From Dyadobacter diqingensis (GTDB lineage: Bacteria > Bacteroidota > Bacteroidia > Cytophagales > Spirosomataceae): DNA of 64,000 nt. Where the stretch lies: positions 682,001 through 746,000 of the forward strand of contig NZ_JAMXKF010000001.1 in assembly GCF_024220585.1 (NCBI RefSeq), written 5' to 3'. A model generated the notes under the pieces. That model did no database searches and was not told where the DNA came from. It was given only the letters and a program-made list of their open reading frames with translations. The first letter of the stretch is position 1; every line of letters starts with the position of its first letter. The position numbers and the translations under genes are program-made. Positions 35,599 through 43,509 of the stretch are shown here, piece after piece.

Positions 35599-36102
35599 TT
35601 AATAGCCGTAGGCGACAACGACCTCCATTTTGTTATGTTCCGATGGTTCAATTCTGCCATCATAACCGTTAACCAGAATAACATGCGCGCCCATATCCGC
35701 GGCCTGCTTTTTCATCTTTTCAACCTCTTTTGAGTCGAAACTGGCTGTTCCATGAGATTCCCTGCCCGACTTGACCTTAATTTCTCCTTTCTTTATCAGC
35801 CCTACCACCGAAAGCGGATTGCTCGTCAAAACGATTTTTTTCCAGTCATCATGGCCGTTCACAACAATTTTCTGGCTGATTAGCTCTACTCTACCTGACT
35901 TATAAATGATTTTTTCAACTTCTGCTTTACCCAGTTTGCCGGAGCTATTTTCTCCCGGACTCGTATAAACTACAACGCTTTCTGTGACATAGTTAACCTT
36001 CGCTTCCAGCTTTGATCCGTTATGTTTAACAATAATATCCTGCGCAGAGGCAAATTGTAAAGAACCAAAGGCAATCACCAAGCTTAATAAAAAATAATTC
36101 AC
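35599..36102 (-). CDS. Exported hypothetical protein (167 aa)
   Basis: 167 aa. A signal peptide (MNYFLLSLVIAFGSLQFASA, cut after residue 20) is followed by DIIVKHNGSKLEAKVNYVTESVVVY, a short beta-rich repeat type found in several exported Bacteroidota proteins. The second half (DMGAHVILVNGYDGR, HNKMEVVVAYGY) suggests an alpha/beta fold. No catalytic motif is recognised. It has its own terminator. The upstream gap is extremely AT-rich. Confidence 0.65.
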   Translation of the reverse strand: MNYFLLSLVIAFGSLQFASAQDIIVKHNGSKLEAKVNYVTESVVVYTSPGENSSGKLGKAEVEKIIYKSGRVELISQKIVVNGHDDWKKIVLTSNPLSVVGLIKKGEIKVKSGRESHGTASFDSKEVEKMKKQAADMGAHVILVNGYDGRIEPSEHNKMEVVVAYGY

Positions 36103-36271
36103 GTCAACGAGTTTAGGGTTATAATATTTTCACAAATATATTAATAGAATTTTTTCTACGAAAATATTTATTAATAATATGATAATATAAACAAACAGGT
36201 AAAAAATATTATTATAAAAATTAAAAATAAAACTATTCAAATAGGAAATTGTCTCGACTCATTTAAAAATT

Positions 36272-36290
36272 AAATTCTATAATAGAATTT
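36272..36290. repeat. 19-bp perfect inverted repeat in an AT-rich gap
   Basis: AAATTCTAT (36272-36280), a single A, and ATAGAATTT (36282-36290) are exact complements. A second ATAGAATTT half occurs near 36144. The region 36103-36290 is almost entirely A/T. It may be a regulatory site or a bent, nucleoid-protein-bound stretch. Confidence 0.5.
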
Positions 36291-36364
36291 GACTATCCCT
36301 GGTATTAGTACTATAAAGCCACTGCCGCTAAATCAATTCTTCGAGGTAATTATTAAAATGTTGG

Positions 36365-36372
36365 TATATTTG
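36365..36372 (+). promoter_or_regulatory. -7 box TATATTTG for the small membrane protein
   Basis: An exact TAnnTTTG match, with TTCG about 21 bp upstream as a -33-like element, about 104 bp before the ATG at 36476. It supports the small gene as real. Confidence 0.45.
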
Positions 36373-36475
36373 ACCAAAACTCCCGCTCAACGCTATATTC
36401 TTTCAGAAATCCGCTTTCAGAAACTATTTCTGATTCGGGAAAGTCAATGCCCATAAGGTCATCCCCCTTCTCTAA

Positions 36476-36634
36476 ATGAATAAGATAGTTGAGATCCTGA
36501 TTAAAGGAATTGTTACCGTTATATGGTTTATTGCCACCGTGGTTACTTCGGTTATTCTTTCACCGTTTATTTTTATCGGATGGATATCCAATTTGCTGAC
36601 CAAGCCAGGCAAAGACGACGACCAACTTGAATAA
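36476..36634 (+). CDS. Small membrane protein (52 aa)
   Basis: 52 codons from ATG 36476 to TAA 36632-36634. The peptide has a continuous hydrophobic segment (VIWFIATVVTSVILSPF, then IFIGWIS) long enough for one or two membrane helices, and a charged C-terminus (GKDDDQLE). No family is recognised. It converges on the MocR-type gene with 8 bp between stops and has a plausible promoter box upstream. Confidence 0.5.
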   Translation: MNKIVEILIKGIVTVIWFIATVVTSVILSPFIFIGWISNLLTKPGKDDDQLE

Positions 36635-36642
36635 TATTAAAC

Positions 36643-38127
36643 TCAAATTTTCTCTACTGCCTGTTTTAATATTTTTACGGCCTGCTCCATTTCACTTACC
36701 GTTAAATTCCCAAAACCAAGGCGCATCGCTGTCACATTTTCGGTTTGGTACAAAAGCTTTTGCGGCAAATGAAGGTGTTGCGCCAGACAATTTTTACTGA
36801 TCCGCATCAGGTTCAGGTCCGGATTCCATTTCGTCCAGATCGACAAACCGCCGGGTGGTGCAGCAAACGAAACATACTCGCCCAGCTCCGCATTTAAAAG
36901 CTGACAAAATGAATCTCTGCGCTCCTGGTATATTTTAAGCGCCTTTTTGAGGTGACGCTGTATTTCACGCTCTTCAAGCAATTCCCCAAGCGCCTGCTCC
37001 ATCAGCATATCTCCCTGCCGGTCTACAATCCGTCTGAATTTCCCCAGTTCCTGAATGAGATCTTCCGGCGCCACCAGATAACCCGAGCGAAAACCGGGAG
37101 CCAGTGAATTACAAAATGAGCCAATATAAACCACCATACCATGCCTGTCGGCGCTGGTCAGCGGCAAAACCGGACTGCTGTTGTAATGAAAATCGTAGTC
37201 ATAATCATCTTCCAGAATAATAAAGCCATATTGAGCAGACAGACTTAAAAGTTCAAGCCGCCGCTCTGCGCTCAGCGTAACGGTCGTCGGATAATGGTGA
37301 TGCGGTGTCAGATAAAGCATCCGGATCTTCCGCGTTTCACAAAGTTTCCTGATCGCCTCGACTGAAATCCCGTCCTCATCCACCGGAACAGAAATAATGC
37401 TGGCCCCGGCTTCCTGAAAGATCATGTTGGCAACATAATAACTCAGATCGCCGACAACAACCAGATCTCCGGTTTCGATCAGCATATTGGAGGCCAGATA
37501 AATACTCATGTGTATCCCTCTGGTCGTAAGAATATTCCGTTTTGTGATATGCAGACCGCGCGTATTGTTCAAATAATGCGCCAGCGTTTCCCGGTAATAT
37601 TCATTGCCTTCCACATGTGAGTATCCGAAATGTTTATGGCTGCTTTTTCTTTTGAGGATGCCTCCGTAAACTTTCGCCAGCCTGTCAAGCGGGGCCAAAC
37701 GAATATCCGGAAGCCCGTCCGTAAATTCCAGCACCGAACCTGTGCTTACCGAAGGTTTGTCAAGCAGAATATTCTGTTTGAAATGAAACCCGGTTTGCTC
37801 CGGATAACTTGTAAGAAACTCAGTGTTATACTTTAACGAATCGGACCTTTTCGCCGGCGATTTACTACTCACGAAAGTCCCTTTATTAGGTTTGATTTCT
37901 GTCCAGCCCTGCGCATTCAGCTCATCATAAACGGCAATGATGGTTTTACGATGGACTTCCAGCTCCTGCGATAAAGCCCTTGAACCCGGTAATTGAATTC
38001 CAGGCGTAAGCACACCCCGCTGAATGGCGTTGATCATCTGATGGACGATCTGAAGATAAACGGGGGTATCAAGAAGCCGGTCGATGATGACCATGCTTTT
38101 AAAGGGAATCTGAACCGGACTACTCAT
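36643..38127 (-). CDS. MocR/PdxR-type regulator lacking the PLP-binding lysine
   Basis: 494 aa from the ATG at 38125-38127 (MSSPVQIPFK), preferred over an earlier ATG because PFK-x-IDR near the start is the family norm. Residues about 12-80 form a GntR winged helix (QLPGSRALSQELEVHRKTIIAVYDEL). The rest is a type I aminotransferase domain (ILTTRGIHMSIYL, LEDDYDYDFHY, RSGYLVAP). At the place where the internal aldimine lysine is normally found (SFSKxLAP) this protein has SFCNSLAP, with Asn340 instead of Lys. It cannot form the usual PLP aldimine, though it may still bind PLP or another ligand. Its target is unknown. Confidence 0.85.
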   Translation of the reverse strand: MSSPVQIPFKSMVIIDRLLDTPVYLQIVHQMINAIQRGVLTPGIQLPGSRALSQELEVHRKTIIAVYDELNAQGWTEIKPNKGTFVSSKSPAKRSDSLKYNTEFLTSYPEQTGFHFKQNILLDKPSVSTGSVLEFTDGLPDIRLAPLDRLAKVYGGILKRKSSHKHFGYSHVEGNEYYRETLAHYLNNTRGLHITKRNILTTRGIHMSIYLASNMLIETGDLVVVGDLSYYVANMIFQEAGASIISVPVDEDGISVEAIRKLCETRKIRMLYLTPHHHYPTTVTLSAERRLELLSLSAQYGFIILEDDYDYDFHYNSSPVLPLTSADRHGMVVYIGSFCNSLAPGFRSGYLVAPEDLIQELGKFRRIVDRQGDMLMEQALGELLEEREIQRHLKKALKIYQERRDSFCQLLNAELGEYVSFAAPPGGLSIWTKWNPDLNLMRISKNCLAQHLHLPQKLLYQTENVTAMRLGFGNLTVSEMEQAVKILKQAVEKI

Positions 38128-38291
38128 GATACAAAAATATAAAACTTTAACCATCCGGTATCAAATCTCCGAAAATTCATCAACAGCCCAACTGGTGATC
38201 ACAACTTATAGCTCTTAGAAAGTTGGGCATTTTTCAATTTAAACCCATCCAATCCGATTCAGATACCGTATATCCCGAAAACAGCAACGCT

Positions 38292-38801
38292 ATGAAACTG
38301 ATTTTTTCCATACTTTTCATTTGCTTTTTGAGCGCGTTTCGCATTCCAAACGAGACTGTGGGTAAGGTTGATCTGAATCATTATGCCGGAACCTGGTATT
38401 CATTGTATTCCATTCCGTCTATATACGATAAGGGAAGCAGAGAGACGACCGGAAAATACAGCTGGAATGACAAGGGTGGTTATTACGACGTAATTACTTC
38501 ATACAAAAAACCGGGCAGCGAAGAAGTTCACGCAATCAGCTCCAAGGTTTATCAGGTACCGGGAACAAACAATGCCAAAATGAAAGCCCAGTTTGTGTGG
38601 CCTTTCAAGATCGACTATTGGATCATTGAACTCGCTGCCGATTATTCCTACGTCGTCGTTGGCCATCCCGAGCATAAGTTCCTGTTTATAATGAGCCGGA
38701 AAAAATCCATCGATAAAAAGCTATACAGCGATATCGTCGCCCGTTGTGAAGCCAAAGGTTATGACGTGTCCAGACTTGCCTGCCAGAACCACAAAGAATA
38801 A
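38292..38801 (+). CDS. Exported lipocalin (Blc-like)
   Basis: 169 aa from ATG 38292; the longer frame from 38223 lacks a signal and is not preferred. After an N-terminal hydrophobic export segment comes VDLNHYAGTWYSLYSIP, which carries the lipocalin GxW motif, then WNDKGGYYDVITSY and YVVVGHPEHKFLFIMSR, the TDY-like region. Bacterial lipocalins bind fatty acids or similar hydrophobic ligands at the outer membrane. No lipobox cysteine is clear, so it may be periplasmic rather than lipidated. Downstream is the next exported protein after about 100 bp. Confidence 0.88.
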   Translation: MKLIFSILFICFLSAFRIPNETVGKVDLNHYAGTWYSLYSIPSIYDKGSRETTGKYSWNDKGGYYDVITSYKKPGSEEVHAISSKVYQVPGTNNAKMKAQFVWPFKIDYWIIELAADYSYVVVGHPEHKFLFIMSRKKSIDKKLYSDIVARCEAKGYDVSRLACQNHKE

Positions 38802-38897
38802 TTTATTCAACTGAATTTCAGATGGATAAATTGATTTTTATTCATTAAATTTGATTCTACTGAAATATCAAATTTGGTGACTTTACCGGTGTTGGCT

Positions 38898-40148
38898 ATG
38901 ATCAAAAGATTTCTACCCATCCTGCTGGTTTTCCTTTCGTCGGTATCCCTGGCGAATTCGCTGCTGATTCCCATGGATCAGACGCAAACCAATCATCTTA
39001 AAGCCTATGGCCTGGTTTACACCCTGCTAAAAGATCAGAACGAGGTTGATTGGCTGCTCAATTATCGCGGAGGAAGTTTTATGCTCCGACACACGCAGGC
39101 CATAGAACGGGAATGTAAACTGCGGGCGATTTCTTTTGAAGTGATATCCGATGCTTCCAGCCAGTTGATCGTCAGCAAAATCGCCGATCCGGATGTGAAC
39201 ATGGAAGTGATCAAGCTCTATACAGCTGCCAGAATTGCGGTTTACTCGCCCGTCAAAATCAGCCCATCCGAATTCGAAAATACAGACGCTGTTCTGCTCG
39301 TGCTGAAATATGCAGAAATTCCCTTTGAAGTGATTTATGACGAAGAGATAATAAAAGGTGATTTGCCCAAATACGACTGGCTTCATTTGCACCACGAAGA
39401 CTTCACCGGCCAGTTTGGCAGAAATCTAAGACGGATGTCGCCAGGCGATATTCAGGCTCAGGAAGCCATCGCAAGCCGGTTTGGTTACAGCAAGGTCTCG
39501 CAGATGAAACTGGCCGTGGCTAAATCCATTAAGGAATTCTGTGCGGGAGGCGGATTTTTGTTCGCCATGTGTTCCGGCGCCGAAACTTTCGACATTGCAT
39601 TGTCAGCCGAAGGAATCGATATTGTCGACGGGACCGACGGCGACGGATTTGATCCGAACGCACAATCGAAGCTTGATTTTTCAAGAACATTCGCTTTTCA
39701 GAATTTCAAACTTCATCTGGATGATGATGAAGGAAGCTCGTTCTCGGATATTAATGCAACGGGTGGACGGTCGTGGTACAGCGAAAATGAAGACTATTTT
39801 TCACTTTTTGATTTTTCCGCCAAATGGGATATCATTCCTTCCATGCTGGTTCAAAACCATGAACATATCATCCGTGAATTTTTTGGTCAGACCAACGCAT
39901 TTACCAAAGGGACCGTAAAACCGAGCGTACTCGTGATGGGAACCAGCAGCAGCTCCGACCGCTATATTTATGGAGAACTGGGTCGCGGCCAATGGACATT
40001 TTACGGCGGCCACGATCCGGAAGGACGTCGTGGCGGAAACCGGAGAATGGCAACGGACCTGAATCTTTACCCGAACTCACCCGGTTACCGACTTATTCTC
40101 AATAACGTCCTCTTTCCCTCAGCCAAAAAGAAGAAGAGAAAAACGTAA
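38898..40148 (+). CDS. Conserved exported protein, glutamine-amidotransferase-like fold
   Basis: 416 aa from ATG 38898 (MIKRFLPILLVFLSSVSLA), chosen for its signal peptide. The mature start LIPMDQTQTNHLKAYG and WLLNYRGGSFM are highly characteristic of a Bacteroidota protein often labelled asparagine synthetase B in databases. There is no AsnB domain visible. The middle has FCAGGGFLFAMCSGAE, which resembles the nucleophile-elbow region of class I amidotransferase-like proteins, and the end is basic (KKKKRKT). A role in the periplasm is inferred from the signal; catalysis is not established. Confidence 0.7.
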   Translation: MIKRFLPILLVFLSSVSLANSLLIPMDQTQTNHLKAYGLVYTLLKDQNEVDWLLNYRGGSFMLRHTQAIERECKLRAISFEVISDASSQLIVSKIADPDVNMEVIKLYTAARIAVYSPVKISPSEFENTDAVLLVLKYAEIPFEVIYDEEIIKGDLPKYDWLHLHHEDFTGQFGRNLRRMSPGDIQAQEAIASRFGYSKVSQMKLAVAKSIKEFCAGGGFLFAMCSGAETFDIALSAEGIDIVDGTDGDGFDPNAQSKLDFSRTFAFQNFKLHLDDDEGSSFSDINATGGRSWYSENEDYFSLFDFSAKWDIIPSMLVQNHEHIIREFFGQTNAFTKGTVKPSVLVMGTSSSSDRYIYGELGRGQWTFYGGHDPEGRRGGNRRMATDLNLYPNSPGYRLILNNVLFPSAKKKKRKT

Positions 40149-40257
40149 GACGAACTATGTTTAATTCCGTGCAGCAAATCCGGATCCTTAACTTTAAATT
40201 GATATATTCCTGATAATAGAATACTTTCAGATTTCGTAACGGAATCTGGAATTTAAC

Positions 40258-41169
40258 GTGGGCAAGAAAATTATCGAGTTTATCTTTTTTGGGAATTATT
40301 TTGTCGGATTGCTCGCGGTCGCGCTTTCTCTGGAAAACGCATTTCAACTCCAGTTACATTTCAATTCGATATTTTATTACCTCCTGCTGTTTACAGGGAC
40401 GGTGATGTACTACACTTATGCCTATTCGGGCATCCAAAGTACGACAAAATCTGTCAATCCCAGGACCATATGGTACGCCCGGCATCACGACTTTATTAAA
40501 TACAGCCAGCCCGTTTTGCTGCTGATTTGCCTGACATTATCGCTGATCCTGCTTCAAAGATATTACCTCAACATTGTTCATTTACCCATAAAATACTGGC
40601 TGATCATCCTCTTGATCTCCCTGGCAGCTATTCTTTATTACGGACTGCTGCCCAAATCTTTTTTGAAAGTCAACCTCCGAAACACCGGCTGGCTGAAAGC
40701 CTTCATCATTGGTTTTGTCTGGGCCTGTTGTGTTAATTTGCTTCCGCTGGTGGTTTTGCAGATTGAACGCGGCAGCTATTATGCCGACCCGGTTCTTACT
40801 TTGTGGCTTTTCCTTAAAAACTGGATGTTCTGCACGGTGAACGCCATTATGTTCGACCTGAAAGATTACGAAGATGACTCCAACCAGCAACTGAAAACTT
40901 TCGTAGTGCGTTATGGCTTGCAAAAAACCATATGTTTTGTCCTGACTCCCTTATTGCTGATCGGGCTTTTATCCCTGCTCACCTTTGCCCATTTCAGGCA
41001 TTTTAAATTAATCGTTTTGTCGTTTAACCTGATACCTTTTTTTCTGATGCTGGCCGTTGCATGGACCATGCTGCGGCATAAGAAAATCCTGTATTATCTG
41101 ATCGTCATTGATGGTTTGCTGCTGGTAAAGGCACTCTGCGGCATCGCGGGCTCACAATTTATTCATTAA
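40258..41169 (+). CDS. UbiA-like membrane prenyltransferase homologue
   Basis: 303 aa, GTG start, about nine hydrophobic segments. The second Asp-rich motif of UbiA proteins is present in a cytoplasmic loop: MFDLKDYEDDSNQQLKTF (Asp200 to Asp207). The first motif (NDxxDxxxD) expected between helices 2 and 3 is not visible; that loop reads SGIQSTTKSVNPRTIWY. UbiA enzymes attach an isoprenoid to an aromatic ring. Loss of the first motif may mean altered substrate or loss of activity. It lies 5 bp upstream of a SAM methyltransferase gene, a pairing seen in quinone-type pathways. Confidence 0.65.
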   Translation: MGKKIIEFIFFGNYFVGLLAVALSLENAFQLQLHFNSIFYYLLLFTGTVMYYTYAYSGIQSTTKSVNPRTIWYARHHDFIKYSQPVLLLICLTLSLILLQRYYLNIVHLPIKYWLIILLISLAAILYYGLLPKSFLKVNLRNTGWLKAFIIGFVWACCVNLLPLVVLQIERGSYYADPVLTLWLFLKNWMFCTVNAIMFDLKDYEDDSNQQLKTFVVRYGLQKTICFVLTPLLLIGLLSLLTFAHFRHFKLIVLSFNLIPFFLMLAVAWTMLRHKKILYYLIVIDGLLLVKALCGIAGSQFIH

Positions 41170-41174
41170 CCCAT

Positions 41175-41816
41175 ATGTCGGCAAATCCGGATTTCAATGC
41201 AGTTGCCCGCCCTTACGACTTCATGAGCCGGCTGGTTTACGGAAACGCGCTGGTCGAATCACAGGTGAGCTTACTGAAATATATCCCGGCCAACAGTCGC
41301 ATTCTCATTGTCGGCGGCGGGACCGGATGGATTTTGGAAGCTATTGCAAAAATTCATGATGCCGGATTGGAGATAACTTATGTGGAAGTCGCATCGTCCA
41401 TGATCGCTTTATCCCAAAAACGGGAAACCGGACAAAACAAAATAATCTTCATCCATAAAACGATCGAAGATTATCAGACCAACCAGCCTTTCGATGTGAT
41501 CATCACGCCTTTTTTCTTCGATCTTTTCACAGAAAATAAAGTAAAAACCTTATTCCATGGACTCGACGAACAACTTAAAACGGGCGGATTATGGCTTTAC
41601 ACTGATTTCATACCCGATAAATACCAAACCCGGTTATGGCAGAAAATGCTTTTAAAAGCCATGTATTTTTTTTTCGGATTTCTGAGCAAAGTAGAAGCGC
41701 GCCAGCTCACCAACATGGACCAATACTTTGAAAAAAAATACGTTACGGTCAATCAAAACTGGTTCTACGGAAATTTTATCAGAAGTAATATTTATAAAAA
41801 ACAATCCTCAGTCTGA
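41175..41816 (+). CDS. Class I SAM-dependent methyltransferase
   Basis: 213 aa. Motif I is ILIVGGGTGWILEAI, with the acidic end of strand 2 in TYVEVASSMI. Post-motif FDVIITPFFFDLF and GGLWLYTDFIP are typical of UbiE-like or general class I methyltransferases. It starts 5 bp after the UbiA-like gene, so they are probably coexpressed and act on the same or successive products. The substrate is unknown. Its stop codon directly abuts the stop of the convergent YfcC gene. Confidence 0.85.
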   Translation: MSANPDFNAVARPYDFMSRLVYGNALVESQVSLLKYIPANSRILIVGGGTGWILEAIAKIHDAGLEITYVEVASSMIALSQKRETGQNKIIFIHKTIEDYQTNQPFDVIITPFFFDLFTENKVKTLFHGLDEQLKTGGLWLYTDFIPDKYQTRLWQKMLLKAMYFFFGFLSKVEARQLTNMDQYFEKKYVTVNQNWFYGNFIRSNIYKKQSSV

Positions 41817-43304
41817 TTAAAATACCAGCCACAATACGCTAAAAAGAAACAACATGCAGATTACCGGCCAGATAAATTTCCACCATGCTTTCGGACTTAC
41901 ATTCGCCAGCGCCAGCGAAGGCAGAAGCATACCTGTTGGTGTTATCAAACCCATGATGCCCATCCCAAACAGATAACTGTTTACAATGTTTTTTCCCGGT
42001 ACGCCGGCTACAAAAGCCAGGGAGCCCAGGATGGGCATCGTCACCACCGCCATACCGGACGACGAAGGGATTATCAGCGTCAGCACCATGTAGATGATCA
42101 GTAGCGAGACGATAAAAAGAGCAGGGGGCATTTGATTGACCAGCATCGAAGCGTAGTACAAAATGGAACCGCTGACATTTCCGGCATCCAGAATGGTGGT
42201 CACCCCTCTTGCAACGCCGATAATAAAAGCAACACCAAGCAAACTCTCGGCGCCTTTTATAAATTTTTCCATAAACTCCCTTTCACCCATACGCATCACC
42301 ACGGCGACCGCCACCGCTGCAACGACAAACAGGGCTGACATTTCCAGCAGCCACCAGTCCAGAAACACAACACCTGCAATAAGGGTGGTAAAAGTAACGG
42401 CGAAAAGAAGAAGCAAAATGATCGTCCGCCGGTCAAGGGGCTGTATTTTGCTGTTTTCATCAATAACCGGATAAGGTGACGCTACAATTCCGTCGGTACG
42501 ATAAACCAGTGAGGCCGTCGGATCTTTTTTTACCTTTTGCGCGTAACGGACCAAGTATGCAATGAAAATTCCGGTGGTGATAACCAGAATAACTAACCTT
42601 CCGTAAAGTCCATCCGTCCAGTTGATACCCGCCGCATTGGAAGCGATAATGGTTGAAAATGGATTAGAAAATGACGAGAAATACCCAAGCGTATTGCCGC
42701 CATGGATCACCGCCACCGGAACCAGCAGGTCGTAACCAGCGGCAAGAAATAGCGGGATCAGAACCGGGTAAAAAACCAGAGCCTCCTCTGCCATCCCGAA
42801 CGACGAACCGCCCAGTGAAAACAGGAAGGTCAGCACGATGATGAGCCAGGCCTCATGGCCTTTCATCCGGTAAGAAAGAGCGATCAGTGCCTTGTCCATG
42901 GCGCCGGAGGAATAGAAAACATTGATAAATCCACCGATCATCAAAATAAAAAGGATAATATCGACCGTGTCATAAATGCCTTTGAGCGGAGCCTGGATCA
43001 CCTCCACAATCCCCTGCGTATTCGAGGGAAGCCGCTGATAACTTCCGGGTACAGAAACCGGTTTTTTAATATCTCCGCTGGCAAACTTTTCTAGTTTTAT
43101 GAGAATATGCAGACTGTCCAGCGTGTGTTGCGTAAATGGCAGACTAACCGCTTTTTCTTTTGAACTCAGTTCAAAATGCTCCCCCGAATGATAGGCCAGG
43201 GTATCATATTTCCCGGCCGGCAGCAACCAGGTTGTCGCAGCTGCCAGAATAATGACAAACATCAATATGGTTATCGGCGTCGGAAGTTTTTTCAAAGAAG
43301 GCAT
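41817..43304 (-). CDS. YfcC/DcuC-family carboxylate or amino-acid carrier
   Basis: 495 aa with about 12 transmembrane helices. It begins PTPITILMFVIILAAATTWLLPAG and contains LFSLGGSSFGMAEEALVFYPVLIPL, NPFSTIIASNAAGINW and LIIPSSSGMAVVTMPILG, signatures of the YfcC family (C4-dicarboxylate uptake C-like). Substrates are typically dicarboxylates or arginine/ornithine-type compounds; none can be chosen here. A loop of about 70 residues after helix 1 (residues 35-105) is larger than usual. It abuts the methyltransferase gene tail to tail. Confidence 0.85.
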   Translation of the reverse strand: MPSLKKLPTPITILMFVIILAAATTWLLPAGKYDTLAYHSGEHFELSSKEKAVSLPFTQHTLDSLHILIKLEKFASGDIKKPVSVPGSYQRLPSNTQGIVEVIQAPLKGIYDTVDIILFILMIGGFINVFYSSGAMDKALIALSYRMKGHEAWLIIVLTFLFSLGGSSFGMAEEALVFYPVLIPLFLAAGYDLLVPVAVIHGGNTLGYFSSFSNPFSTIIASNAAGINWTDGLYGRLVILVITTGIFIAYLVRYAQKVKKDPTASLVYRTDGIVASPYPVIDENSKIQPLDRRTIILLLLFAVTFTTLIAGVVFLDWWLLEMSALFVVAAVAVAVVMRMGEREFMEKFIKGAESLLGVAFIIGVARGVTTILDAGNVSGSILYYASMLVNQMPPALFIVSLLIIYMVLTLIIPSSSGMAVVTMPILGSLAFVAGVPGKNIVNSYLFGMGIMGLITPTGMLLPSLALANVSPKAWWKFIWPVICMLFLFSVLWLVF

Positions 43305-43509
43305 TGGTGACGGCTTAGGCGGTACGAAAGTACGAGTTTAAGTAAAATCAGAGGATAATGCTATAACCCTGAACACTTCCTTATCTGCACGACTTGTAAA
43401 ATACTGATCAAAGTCATTCAACTTCCCAACGCAGGTCATCTTCTCTCCCGCCCCAATCTGCCAAATTTGATCATCGTTTCACAAGAATATATCTCATCAA
43501 ACTCAACCC

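Noticed and set aside
38186..38228. GCCCAACT/AGTTGGGC hairpin with T tract before the lipocalin as terminator
   Set aside because: The stem is 8 bp with a 27-nt loop and no gene lies upstream on that strand; too weak to list as a feature.
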